A DNA stretch of 55,837 nt from Halorussus ruber (GCF_004765785.1 NZ_SBIT01000020.1:1-55837), one strand, 5' to 3'. Positions 1 through 7,779 are shown, numbered from the stretch's first letter. The notes: generated by a model not told the origin, from the sequence alone. A program made the numbers and translations.

Positions 1-2
1 TC

Positions 3-116
3 CGTTCACGCTCCACAAACTCCAAGTCAATCCAGTCACTACAACCGCTGAGGCGGGTGATTTTGGCCATGAATCAGCACAAAATCACTCCCGCCTCATC
101 CTTCACTCTTAACTAA
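3..116 (+). other. Possible 3' end of a gene or IS element cut by the window edge
   Basis: An open frame runs from the window edge to a TAA at 114-116, with about 37 residues including RRVILAMNQHK. I do not recognise it. It could be the end of a transposase, because an AT-rich TTAACTAAACAC sequence that might be an IS terminus follows and the other window edge also seems to enter an IS. This is an inference from context only; the stretch could also be non-coding. Confidence 0.2.
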
Positions 117-181
117 ACACGACCGTATGTGACGGTGTATCTTTAATCGGAGACGTATTGTTACCTTCCTATAGTGTTCCG

Positions 182-441
182 ATGGTGAGAAAGCTGTTTC
201 CGACGGTTTTCACGGTTGTCCTCCTGACCGCTTGGTCGATATACTTTCTGCGAACGAACGTCTGGATTGGCGGCGGGCTCTTACTCATAGCAGGATTGAC
301 AGCCATCGCGTACCTCTCGCCCTCCACTTCTATTCCAACGACCAACTCCAGCTCGCGCTAATCGCGTGGTTCTTCTCGGTAGCGACGGGGATACTGGTAG
401 CTATCGAAATTTGGCACGAACGGACGTTCGGAGAAACGTAG
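182..441 (+). pseudogene. Small three-helix membrane protein, probably frameshifted
   Basis: From the ATG at 182 (an in-frame ATG at 158 is possible) the frame encodes two hydrophobic segments, around VFTVVLLTAWSIYFL and GGGLLLIAGLTAIAYL, then runs into a short hydrophilic tail and a stop at 361. The neighbouring frame, open to 441, encodes a third hydrophobic segment (LALIAWFFSVATGILVAIEI) and a charged end. Adding one base near 318, so that CCTCTCG reads CCTCCTCG, joins the two into one continuous protein of about 87 residues with three membrane helices. This looks like a single-base deletion, either a real mutation or a sequencing error. No function can be assigned. Confidence 0.5.
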
Positions 442-535
442 TCGAGCGGCCGACCGGTCGCGGTCCGCTCCAGACATCTAATCAATTGTTAAGAAATCCT
501 CCACCCATGTTAAGAAAATATATAGTTATCTGAAG

Positions 536-1966
536 TCACGATTTACCGTTTCTCCCGCCCACCACCAGCACGCGCAGGTCGTTGACGTTCGTGCCGGTCG
601 AACCCGTCCGAATCGCGCACCCCGCGTCGGCCAGCGGAGCGAGCGCGTCGTTGTCCGCGAGCGCCTCGCGGGCCGCTTCCGCCGAAATTCGCCCGTCGGC
701 CGACGCCGCGGCGTCGGCCGACTTGATAACTGTTCCAGCATCCACCAGCGCGCCCGCCGCGTCGGTCCCGCCGTCGCGCCCGTCGGTGTCCACCGCGGCG
801 AGCGCAACCGGCGCGTCCTCCTCGGCGTCGAGGTCCAGCGCCCACGACAGCGCGAACTCCAAATTCGGCCCGCCGACCCCCTCTCCGCGGACCGTCACCG
901 TCGTCTCGCCGCCGGAGAGGAGGACCGCCGGTCCCTCGACCGGGTTTCCGGAGGCGCGACTCTCCTCGGCGACCGCGGCGTGGGTCTTGGCCGCCTCGCG
1001 GGCCTCGCCGCGGACCCGCGAGGAGAGGACCAGCGGGTCGAACCCCCGGTCCCGAGCGCGCTCCGCGGCGGCGTCGAGCGCGGTCAGGCCGTCGGCGAGG
1101 ACGTGAATCGACACGCGCTCGAAGGCCGGATGCCCCGATTTCGGCGTCTCTCCGATTTCGCCCCGCTCGCCGCCTTCTCCCGCCCGAGCGCCCCGCTCCA
1201 AACGCTGGCGGACCGCGGCGGGCGCGTCGATTCCGTAGCGGTCCAGCACGTCGAGGGCGTCCCCGAAGGTCGTCTCGTCGGGCGAGAGCGGCCCGCTGGC
1301 GATGGTTCCGAGGTCGTTGCCCACCACGTCGCTCAGCACGAGGCCGACGACCCGGGCCGGGGCGGCGCGCTCGGCGAGTCGGCCGCCCTTGAGCGCCGAG
1401 AGGTGTTTCCGGACCGCGTTGATTTCGCCGATGTCCGCGCCGCTGGCGAGCAACTCGTCGGTGACGCCGCGGAGGTCCGCCAGCGAGACGCCCTCGGCCG
1501 GGGCGGGCAGGAGCGCGCTCCCGCCGCCGGTCACGACCGCGAGGACGAGGGTGTCCTCGCCCGCCGAGTCGGCGAGTTCGAGGACCTCGCGCGCTCCCTC
1601 GACGCCGCGCTCGCTCGGAATCGGGTGGTCGCCCTCGCGGACCGCGATTTCTAGTGTATCTGGACCAGCGCCATCGTCGGTCACGACCGCGCCGCGGTCG
1701 ATGCGCTCGCCGAGGAGGGATTCGAGCGCGCTGGCGACGGGAACCGCGGCCTTGCCGCCGCCGAGGACCAGAATCTCCGCGTAGTCGTCGAGGTCGAAGG
1801 ACTCGCCCGCGACCGAGAAGTGGCCGTCGTCGCCGAGTTCGACCTCCTCGCGGACGACTCGGTCGGGGCGGGCGGCCGCGAGGCCCGCCTCGACGCAGTC
1901 GAGTGCGAGACCTCGAATTCCCTCCTCGTCCCCGCTCCCGACCAGTTCGTCGCGGTTCCGTATCAT
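536..1966 (-). CDS. gck: Glycerate 2-kinase (MOFRL family)
   Basis: The 476-residue product matches the GckA/TtuD-type glycerate kinases, which phosphorylate D-glycerate to 2-phosphoglycerate in the cytoplasm. Family features seen are an N-terminal helical part with LVLGGGKAAVPVA, the glycine-rich VVTGGGSALLPAP, NAVRKHLSALKGGRLA, and a C-terminal MOFRL domain with LLSGGETTVTVRG and AAVDTDGRDGGTDAAG, ending TGSTGTNVNDLRVLVVG. Length is slightly above the usual 430-450 residues because of a Glu/Gly-rich insert near the middle. It is transcribed away from the tnpB element and stands alone. In haloarchaea this enzyme fits glycerate entry into lower glycolysis. The family call is secure; the phosphorylation position (2 versus 3) is inferred from the family. 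Confidence 0.9.
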   Translation of the reverse strand: MIRNRDELVGSGDEEGIRGLALDCVEAGLAAARPDRVVREEVELGDDGHFSVAGESFDLDDYAEILVLGGGKAAVPVASALESLLGERIDRGAVVTDDGAGPDTLEIAVREGDHPIPSERGVEGAREVLELADSAGEDTLVLAVVTGGGSALLPAPAEGVSLADLRGVTDELLASGADIGEINAVRKHLSALKGGRLAERAAPARVVGLVLSDVVGNDLGTIASGPLSPDETTFGDALDVLDRYGIDAPAAVRQRLERGARAGEGGERGEIGETPKSGHPAFERVSIHVLADGLTALDAAAERARDRGFDPLVLSSRVRGEAREAAKTHAAVAEESRASGNPVEGPAVLLSGGETTVTVRGEGVGGPNLEFALSWALDLDAEEDAPVALAAVDTDGRDGGTDAAGALVDAGTVIKSADAAASADGRISAEAAREALADNDALAPLADAGCAIRTGSTGTNVNDLRVLVVGGRNGKS

Positions 1967-2047
1967 CGTCGGGGATTCGCCTGCGGGACGGTTAAATCTC
2001 GGCGATGGACTCCGGGCGATGGCGGCTCAGCATTTTCGAGGTGGAGC

Positions 2048-2100
2048 CTCCGGCCTCAAGGAGCGACCGAGGCGTAGCGAAGGGAGCGAGTAGGCCGGAG
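2048..2100. repeat. Hairpin resembling the right end of an IS1341-type element
   Basis: A 9-bp perfect stem (CTCCGGCCT at 2048-2056, AGGCCGGAG at 2092-2100) encloses a loop beginning CAAGGAGCGACCGAGGCG and ending GGGAGCGAGT. The loop closely matches the hairpin at 3457-3505 on the other side of tnpB, but the stem sequence is different. It may be the left boundary of the element, or the remnant of another element's right end. Confidence 0.55.
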
Positions 2101-2157
2101 AGGAAACCGACATGGTACGACGCAACCGGCATACTGCGACAGACCGACTCCCGAACG

Positions 2158-2163
2158 TATAAG
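2158..2163 (+). promoter_or_regulatory. TATA-like box for tnpB
   Basis: TATAAG lies 24 bases before the tnpB ATG at 2187. That spacing fits a leaderless archaeal transcript starting at or near the start codon. Assigned by position and sequence only. Confidence 0.45.
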
Positions 2164-2186
2164 TACCGTTGGCTCTTCTCTGAAGT

Positions 2187-3434
2187 ATGGATGTGCGTCG
2201 AACCGCCGTCGTGAAACTCGTCGTTTCCGACGAGCAACGCGACGCACTCCACCGAACCGCCGAGCAATACCTGTACTGCGCGAACCGAACCGCTGACTAC
2301 TGTTGGTCCGACACCTCCTACACCGAATGCAAGACCAACAAACGGCAGGTACGGGACGCGCTCTACTCCGACCTCCGAGAGGAGACGGACCTACAGGCAC
2401 AACTCGTCCAAGCTGCCATCAAACGCGCCGTCGAAGCCGTCAAAGGCGTTATCGAACGCTGGAAGAAGGGACAGCGCGTCTCTTGTCCCACGTTCACCGC
2501 CGAGACGATGGACTACGATACGCGAAGCGCGACCTTCTACAGAAACAAGGTGTCGCTGGCAACTGTTGAGGGCCGGGTCGAACCGTCGTTCGTTCTTCCG
2601 GCAGACAGCCCCACGCCGTATGAGCGATACGTGTTGTCCGAGGAGTTTGAGTTCCGTGAGAGTACGCTTCGATACGACGCGGCAACCGACGAGTTCTACC
2701 TCAACATCTCGACTCGGCGGACAAACGGTAACGACGAGGTTCCGGCAGATACCGGGCACCCCGACCAAACGGTCCTCGGTATCGACCTCGGCGTCAACAG
2801 TCTCGCTGTCTCATCGACCGGCACGTTTTGGCAAGGAGACGACTACGACCATTGGTGCCGCAAATTCGAGAAGCGACGCGGCGAGATGCAACAGCGCGGC
2901 ACGCAAGCCGCTCACAACGCCTTGCTTCGCCTCGGAAAGCGCGAAGAAGCATGGCGGAAACAGTACATCCACACGGTCGCCAACGAACTCGTCGTGGAAG
3001 CCGTTGAACACGACTGCGATGTAATCGTGTTCGAGGACTTGACCGACATACGCGAGCGGTTGCCGCACGCGAAGTGGCACCATGTTTGGGCGTTCCGACG
3101 CCTGTACGAGTACGTCTCCTACAAAGCGCCCGAGCAGGGCGTCTCCGTGGAGCAAGTCGAGCCGAACCACACGTCCCAACGCTGTTCTCGGATGGACTGC
3201 GGATTCACGCACGAGGACAACCGCCACGGAGAACGCTTCTGTTGCCAGAAGTGCGGGTACGAGGTGAACGCGGACTACAACGGTGCGAAGAACATCGGGC
3301 TACGGTACGCCCGGAAGCGGACACACAGACTCCGTTCCTCGCCCAAGTCGGGGAGCGGAGACGCAGAAGTAGACCTGCGTGTGAATGGTGGGACGTTGAA
3401 CAGCGAGAGTCACCGGCCTATTGCTGGCGACTGA
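2187..3434 (+). CDS. tnpB: TnpB, RNA-guided nuclease of an IS200/IS605 (IS1341-type) element
   Basis: The 415-residue protein has the complete RuvC-like triad of TnpB: Asp200 in TVLGIDLGVNSLAV, Glu283 in IVFEDLTDI and Asp363 in NADYNGAKNIG. A four-cysteine zinc finger lies between the last two (Cys333 and Cys338 in RCSRMDC, Cys353 and Cys356 in CCQKCG). TnpB proteins cut DNA using a guide RNA made from the element's right end. No TnpA (Y1 transposase) gene is adjacent, so this is an IS1341-type element that would need TnpA in trans to move. Hairpins with similar loops lie at 2048-2100 and 3457-3505. The reading frame is intact with no early stop, so it may be active. The start is supported by the TATA-like box 24 bases upstream. 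Confidence 0.93.
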   Translation: MDVRRTAVVKLVVSDEQRDALHRTAEQYLYCANRTADYCWSDTSYTECKTNKRQVRDALYSDLREETDLQAQLVQAAIKRAVEAVKGVIERWKKGQRVSCPTFTAETMDYDTRSATFYRNKVSLATVEGRVEPSFVLPADSPTPYERYVLSEEFEFRESTLRYDAATDEFYLNISTRRTNGNDEVPADTGHPDQTVLGIDLGVNSLAVSSTGTFWQGDDYDHWCRKFEKRRGEMQQRGTQAAHNALLRLGKREEAWRKQYIHTVANELVVEAVEHDCDVIVFEDLTDIRERLPHAKWHHVWAFRRLYEYVSYKAPEQGVSVEQVEPNHTSQRCSRMDCGFTHEDNRHGERFCCQKCGYEVNADYNGAKNIGLRYARKRTHRLRSSPKSGSGDAEVDLRVNGGTLNSESHRPIAGD

Positions 3435-3456
3435 TTGCCGGGAGTCCACATCAAAG

Positions 3457-3513
3457 CCCCACCCTCAAGGACCGAGGCGCGGAGCGCCGAGGGAATAGGG
3501 TGGGGTAGTTTAC
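3457..3513 (+). repeat. Right-end hairpin of the tnpB element
   Basis: A 9-bp stem (CCCCACCCT at 3457-3465, AGGGTGGGG at 3497-3505) encloses a GC-rich loop that starts CAAGGACCGAGGCG. It is followed by TAGTTTAC, a terminus typical of haloarchaeal IS1341-type elements. It starts about 20 bases after the tnpB stop. In this family the region is the scaffold end of the omega (reRNA) transcript, with the guide read from the flank beyond it. The exact boundary, about 3513, is inferred. Confidence 0.6.
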
Positions 3514-3767
3514 ATGAAGCGACTGTACCGACACGACGAGCATCGCAGTTCGTCGTTGCGATGCACGAGGACGCCCCGCGAGCAGTTCGGGCACGGGCCG
3601 ACGACCGCCGACCCCTCGGTCTCGCTGTTGGCCCGAACCACCCGGCGAAGCCACCGGATTTCCGACTCCAACTGCTCGACGCGCGCTTCGAGTTCCCGAA
3701 CACGCCGCTCCCGGCGGCGGTTGCGCTCGCGGCGACCACCGCGCTCTCTGTCTGCTTCCCGAATCAC
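3510..3767 (-). CDS. Small coiled-coil zinc-ribbon protein
   Basis: An 85-residue protein. An Arg/Glu-rich N-terminus forms a likely coiled coil (RVRELEARVEQLESEIRWLR, residues about 22-41). A zinc ribbon follows, with CPNC and CSSC separated by about 15 residues, ending YSRFM. This layout suggests a small DNA- or RNA-binding or protein-binding factor, but I know no function. The TAA stop lies inside the TTTAC terminus of the tnpB element, so the IS insertion may supply the stop and could have replaced a few original C-terminal residues. The remaining domain looks complete. Confidence 0.7.
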   Translation of the reverse strand: MIREADRERGGRRERNRRRERRVRELEARVEQLESEIRWLRRVVRANSETEGSAVVGPCPNCSRGVLVHRNDELRCSSCRYSRFM

Positions 3768-3876
3768 GGCTTTTCACCGACTACCCGTACGCTGTCTGCC
3801 GTAGTAACCGTTCGCACACCTGCAAGTTCGCTTAGAGAAAGGACTTTGCCGCCTGTCAGCGTAGCGCCTCCGGACC

Positions 3877-3945
3877 ATGAGTTCCGAGACACGACCGGAG
3901 CGTTCCGACCGCGCCGTCGCTCGCCCCCGAGGTGAGCGCCGATGA
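3877..3945 (+). CDS. Possible 22-residue leader ORF
   Basis: ATG at 3877 opens a 22-codon frame rich in Arg, Ser and Glu. It ends in TGA at 3943-3945, overlapping the ATG of the next gene in an ATGA arrangement. Such overlaps often couple translation. It may be a leader peptide, or simply a chance frame in the 5' leader of the thiamine-binding gene. The overlap is seen; any function is inferred. Confidence 0.25.
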   Translation: MSSETRPERSDRAVARPRGERR

Positions 3946-4412
3946 GCGTCGTCGCCCGCCTCGAAGTCATCCCGACCCGCGAGGAGAGCATGTCCGACGC
4001 CGTCGCGGACGCAGTCGAGGCCCTCGAAGGGTTCGACGTGAGCTACGAGACGACGCCCACCGACACGGTCATCGAGGCCGAGAACGCCGGAGAGGTGTTC
4101 GCCGCCGCGGAGGCCGCCCACGCCGCGGTCGCAGACGACCGGGTCATCACCTCCTTGGAGGTGGACGACCAGCGCACCCGGAGCCAGCGCCGCCACGACC
4201 GCGTGGAGTCGGTCGAGCGCCGACTCGGCCGACCGGCCAAGCGCGAGCGCCCCGCCGGAGCGTCCCGAGGGCGAGAGACCGAAGGACGAGACCAAGAGAC
4301 CGGGACCCAGTCGGCCCTGTACGGCGGACCGCGCCGGTCGAAAGCCGCGCCCGCCGAGACCGGTCCGAGTCACTCGCGGTACCTGCGAGCCGAACGACCC
4401 CTCCCGCGCTAA
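3942..4412 (+). CDS. MTH1187-family thiamine-binding protein with a basic C-terminal tail
   Basis: Residues 1-100 (MSVVARLEVIPTREESMSDA onward, including VSYETTPTDTVIEAE and VITSLEVDDQRT) match the MTH1187/YkoF-like ferredoxin-fold family, which binds thiamine or related ligands and is usually about 100 residues. Here a further 56 residues rich in Arg, Gly, Ser and Glu follow, with no recognisable domain. The ATG overlaps the stop of a tiny upstream ORF. The gene ends three bases before rtcA, so the two are probably co-transcribed. Assignment of the first domain is good; the tail is unexplained and could be disordered or nucleic-acid-binding. Confidence 0.82.
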   Translation: MSVVARLEVIPTREESMSDAVADAVEALEGFDVSYETTPTDTVIEAENAGEVFAAAEAAHAAVADDRVITSLEVDDQRTRSQRRHDRVESVERRLGRPAKRERPAGASRGRETEGRDQETGTQSALYGGPRRSKAAPAETGPSHSRYLRAERPLPR

Positions 4413-4415
4413 TCC

Positions 4416-5594
4416 ATGAGAGACGGAAAGTCGCCGGGTGAGAAGTCGCCGGACGAGGAGTCGCCGGGCGAAGGGTCGCCGGACGAGGAGTCGCCGGGTG
4501 AGAAGTCGCCGGATGAGAAGTCGCCGAGCGAGGAGCCGCCGGACGAGGAGGTGCTGGAACTCGACGGCGAGGCTGGCGGCGGCCAACTGTTGCGGACCGC
4601 GCTCGCGCTCTCGATGGTGAGCCAGACGCCCTTCCGGATGGAGAACATCCGAGGCAATCGACCCACGCCCGGCCTCAAGTCACAGCACCTCACGGGCGTC
4701 CACGCCGCCGCCGAGGTCTGCGACGCCGCGGTCGAGGGCGCTGAGCCGGAGTCCGAGGAGCTGACTTTCCGGCCGGGAGCACCGACCGGAGGCCGAGTCG
4801 AAGTCGAAATCGGGACCGCGGGGAGCCTCCTCCTGCTGTTCGACGCGCTCGTGCCGATTGCGACCCGTCTCGACCGACCGCTGGCCGTCACCGCGACCGG
4901 CGGGACCGACGTGAAGTGGTCGCCGACGATGGCTCACTACCGGCGGGTGAAGCTCCCGCTGGTGCGAAACGCAGGTCTCTTTGGGACGGTCGAGTCCGCC
5001 CGGTCGGGCGGGACCGGGTTCTACCCCGCGGGCGGCGGCGAGGCGACCCTCCTGCTCGCGCCCTCCGAGATGGACCCCATCGAAGCGACCGACCGGGGGT
5101 CGCTCGAAGGCGTGCGAATCTACTCGAAGTCGTCCGCCGACCTCGCCGAGGCCGACGTGGCCGAGCGACAGGCCGCGGGCGCAGTCGAGGAGTTTCTGGC
5201 GGGTCTGGACGAGGAGATTCCGGTCACCGAGCGAACCGTCTCGGCGGTCGAAACCCTCTCGACGGGGTCGGCAATCGCGGTCGCGCTGGACTACGAGGAG
5301 ACGACCGCCGGGTTCGATGCGCTCGGCGAGAAGGGGAAACCGGCCGAGGAGGTCGGCGCGGAAGTCGCCGAGAAGGCCCTCGGGTTCCACGAGGGCGTCG
5401 GCGCGGTGGACGCCCACACCGCCGACCAACTCGTCGTCCTTCTCGCGCTGGCTGGCGGTCAGGTGGCGATTCCGGAGGTCACGGCCCACGTCCGGACCGG
5501 CGTGGACCTCGTGAACGAGTTCGGCTTCCCTGTCGAAATCGAGGAGGGCGAATCAGGCGAGCCAGCAATCCTGACTGCACCGAGGTCAGAGTAG
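4416..5594 (+). CDS. rtcA: RNA 3'-terminal phosphate cyclase
   Basis: RtcA converts an RNA 3'-phosphate to a 2',3'-cyclic phosphate through an adenylylated histidine. Conserved blocks are LDGEAGGGQLLRTALALS, IRGNRPTPGLKSQHLTG, GTAGSLLLLFDALVPIA, GGTDVKWSPTMAHYRRV, GFYPAGGGEA and the C-terminal VDAHTADQLVVLLALAGG, whose histidine is the expected nucleophile. The ATG at 4416 adds 45 residues of a five-residue repeat absent from the family. A GTG at 4551, just before the conserved LELDGEAGGGQ block and preceded by a GAGGAG, would give a normal-length protein of about 347 residues. Which start is used cannot be decided from sequence. The gene sits three bases after the thiamine-binding gene. Confidence 0.92.
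   Translation: MRDGKSPGEKSPDEESPGEGSPDEESPGEKSPDEKSPSEEPPDEEVLELDGEAGGGQLLRTALALSMVSQTPFRMENIRGNRPTPGLKSQHLTGVHAAAEVCDAAVEGAEPESEELTFRPGAPTGGRVEVEIGTAGSLLLLFDALVPIATRLDRPLAVTATGGTDVKWSPTMAHYRRVKLPLVRNAGLFGTVESARSGGTGFYPAGGGEATLLLAPSEMDPIEATDRGSLEGVRIYSKSSADLAEADVAERQAAGAVEEFLAGLDEEIPVTERTVSAVETLSTGSAIAVALDYEETTAGFDALGEKGKPAEEVGAEVAEKALGFHEGVGAVDAHTADQLVVLLALAGGQVAIPEVTAHVRTGVDLVNEFGFPVEIEEGESGEPAILTAPRSE
4428..4547 (+). repeat. 15-bp tandem repeat (eight units) at the 5' end of rtcA
   Basis: Eight consecutive 15-bp units encode five-residue blocks of the form (K/E/G)SP(G/D/S)E. Units differ at a few positions. They are in frame with rtcA but upstream of its conserved fold. Such a minisatellite can change copy number by slippage without breaking the frame. 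Confidence 0.85.
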
Positions 5595-5617
5595 CCAGCC
5601 GCCCTGATTTCTCGCAG

Positions 5618-5962
5618 TCACCGAATCCGGTGGTAATCGTACTGCCCGCGGATGTTCTCGTGGAAGTACGACCCGTGAGAGCGGGCGCTGAGGAACTCCT
5701 CGTAGGTGTCGCGGGCGACGTCGGCGTACCGGTAGACGCCGCCGCTCTCGAACTCGATTTCGAGTCGCTCGGCCTCGTCGTCGTAGCCGATGGACCGGAT
5801 GGAACTCGACGCGACGGGCGTTCTGGTCTCGGTGACGCAGTCGAGTCGCTCGTAGGGGACGTAGCCGACGATTCGGTCGGCGTGGTAGAGGACGAGGCCG
5901 TTGCGGCCCTCCTCGAGTTCGTCGCACTCGATTCGCTCGTCGCCCACCGTGATGGCTTTCAT
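5618..5962 (-). CDS. KTSC-domain protein
   Basis: A 114-residue protein. Its second half has the KTSC pattern: SSSIRSIGYDDEAERLEIEF, then GGVYRYADVARDTYEEFLSA and SHGSYFHENIRG. The KTSC domain, named after its occurrence at the C-terminus of some lysyl-tRNA synthetases, is usually 60-70 residues and is of uncertain function. The first 50 residues (ITVGDERIECDELEEG...IVGYVPYERLDCV) are not part of it and may form a small beta domain. It converges on rtcA with a 23-bp gap. Confidence 0.8.
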   Translation of the reverse strand: MKAITVGDERIECDELEEGRNGLVLYHADRIVGYVPYERLDCVTETRTPVASSSIRSIGYDDEAERLEIEFESGGVYRYADVARDTYEEFLSARSHGSYFHENIRGQYDYHRIR

Positions 5963-6107
5963 GTCGGGTGTTCGGCGGATTCGGTGGTCAAGCCATCGGC
6001 CGGGCGTCGGTCGAGGTCACACCGCGGACGCGTAGTCGGTCGAGGTCTCGCCGCGAGGCGTTGGCGGAGTCGGTACAACTACGACCCTCGCGTGCCTACC
6101 CGGTTCC

Positions 6108-6320
6108 ATGCCCGAACTGTACGGCGAGTACGACGGCGAGGCCGAGTCGCAATTCGCCGCGTGTGTCGTCTGCGGGAAGACCCTCGACCTGTTCGAGTCT
6201 CACCCGATGTTCCGCGACGAAGACGTGTCTGAGGTCGGTGACGTGGTCGCTCGAACCTACCACTTCTGTAGCGACAACTGCCTCGAAACGTGGCGGCGCG
6301 AGCGGGACATCGGGCAGTAA
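6108..6320 (+). CDS. Small Cys/His metal-binding protein
   Basis: A 70-residue protein with CVVC near residue 20 and HFCSDNC near residue 54, spaced like a TRASH/MYM-type metal-binding treble clef (C-x2-C ... F-C-S-x2-C). It ends ETWRRERDIGQ. Many haloarchaeal genomes have such proteins of unknown role. It converges on the arylsulfotransferase gene with a 22-bp gap. Confidence 0.7.
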   Translation: MPELYGEYDGEAESQFAACVVCGKTLDLFESHPMFRDEDVSEVGDVVARTYHFCSDNCLETWRRERDIGQ

Positions 6321-6342
6321 AAAAGGACGCTGTGTTGCTCTC

Positions 6343-7779
6343 TCAGGCGATGCGCCGTCTGACGCCGCTGGAGATGCGCTTGCGGTTGTAGAGCAGTTCG
6401 CCGAACACCCAACCGACGAGCAGGAGTCCGGCGGCGACAGCGCCGACGAAGTCCCACGGACCCATCCAGACCGGACGGACCCACGGCGCGATTTTCGACC
6501 ACTGGGTTGCGAACTCGCCCATCGGTTCGGCGATGGGCGTCCCGGCGAACGCGGCGGTCAGCCACTGCGAGAAGGTGAGTTTCTCGCCGGTGCCGGGCGT
6601 CAGGCCCGCGCTCCCGGTGATGGGATACTCTCCTCGGGCGTTCTGGTCGGCCATCGTGGGCCGGTCGGTGCCCATCGCTTCGTCGCCGAGGTGCATCCGT
6701 TCCACGTCGTAGGGTGCCCACGGCGCGTAGAACTCCCAGACGATTTCGCCCTGCGGGTTGACCTCGATGACGCGGTGGTTGTTCGAGTCAACGATGAGGG
6801 TGTTGCCGTTGGGTAGGCGGTCGGCGTCTCGGGGCCAGTTGAAGCTCTGCTGGGACCCGACCTGCCACGTCTGTTCCCATCCGTCGTCACGCTTGGCGTA
6901 CTCGACAACCCGGTCGCCGTGACTGTCGGCGACGAGGAGAGTGGGCGTCCCGTTCTCGCTCTCCATGTAGGTCGGGTTGTGCTGTTCGTTCATCACGTCG
7001 TAGTTGTTGTCGCTCCCGAGGCGCATGTCGATGTCCTTGGTGGAGCGATTGATGACCATCACCTGGTCGAAGTTCCGCGGCGAGACGAGATACTGGCCCT
7101 CGGCGATTTTGTCCACGTCGTTGACGTGGGTCCAGTCGTCGTTCGTGCCGTCACCGGCGTACGTGCCGCCCTGCTTTTTCGTCCAGTCGGTGTGGTTGCG
7201 GAACTGCCACTCCCAGACGATTTCGTCCTCGCCGCGGTCGTAGATGAAGATGCGGTCCTCGTTGACCTCCTTCTCGGGGTTGTAGTTCCGCATGTTGGCG
7301 ACCAGCAGTTGGTCGCCGTTGATGAGGTCGGCGTCGTGGGTGTCGTGGACACCGTCGAAGCGCTCCTTCCAGACGACTTCGTCGTCCTGCGGGTTGTACT
7401 CGTAGATGATGGTCCCGCCGCGAGCGGTCCCGGTAACGAGGACGTTGCTCCCGTTCACCGGGTCCACGTCGTAGAACCACGTCGCGTCCACGTTGGACCC
7501 GTTGTGGACCCACTTCACGTCGCCTCGGGGACCGACCCCGACGAGGCGGGCGGGCTTCTTCCCGTTGGCTTTGCCCTTGAACTTGAATCCCTGTATCGAG
7601 ATAACCGTCGTTCCGCCAGCGGGCGACTCGATGGTCCCTTTCTGGAGGTTCGTATCGCTCGGTTCGTACGTGAGGGCGGAGACCGCTGAGGGGGCAAGCA
7701 ACGACACGATGACCAACAACACCACGGCGCGTACCAGCCACGGCCGCGATAGGAATCGCGTCTTCGACTCGTTCGACAT
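6343..7779 (-). CDS. Arylsulfotransferase-like membrane-anchored beta-propeller protein
   Basis: A 478-residue protein. A hydrophobic segment at residues about 13-36 (VRAVVLLVIVSLLAPSAV) serves as signal or anchor, and there is another near the C-terminus (FVGAVAAGLLLVGWVFGELL) before a basic tail. Between them are propeller repeats typical of the arylsulfotransferase (ASST) family: DDEVVWKERFDGVHDTHDAD, EDEIVWEWQFRNHTDWTK, DDWTHVNDVD, NEQHNPTY and RLPNGNTLIVDSNNHRVIEV. Bacterial ASST moves sulfuryl groups between phenols using a catalytic histidine. Whether this protein keeps that chemistry is uncertain; the fold and an external location are well supported. Confidence 0.82.
   Translation of the reverse strand: MSNESKTRFLSRPWLVRAVVLLVIVSLLAPSAVSALTYEPSDTNLQKGTIESPAGGTTVISIQGFKFKGKANGKKPARLVGVGPRGDVKWVHNGSNVDATWFYDVDPVNGSNVLVTGTARGGTIIYEYNPQDDEVVWKERFDGVHDTHDADLINGDQLLVANMRNYNPEKEVNEDRIFIYDRGEDEIVWEWQFRNHTDWTKKQGGTYAGDGTNDDWTHVNDVDKIAEGQYLVSPRNFDQVMVINRSTKDIDMRLGSDNNYDVMNEQHNPTYMESENGTPTLLVADSHGDRVVEYAKRDDGWEQTWQVGSQQSFNWPRDADRLPNGNTLIVDSNNHRVIEVNPQGEIVWEFYAPWAPYDVERMHLGDEAMGTDRPTMADQNARGEYPITGSAGLTPGTGEKLTFSQWLTAAFAGTPIAEPMGEFATQWSKIAPWVRPVWMGPWDFVGAVAAGLLLVGWVFGELLYNRKRISSGVRRRIA

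Noticed and set aside
3774-4586. A 270-residue minus-strand frame with repeated RRLL(A/I/V)RR blocks
   Set aside because: It is the antisense of the thiamine-binding gene and the 15-bp repeat of rtcA. Its repeats are a shadow of that minisatellite and no family fits.
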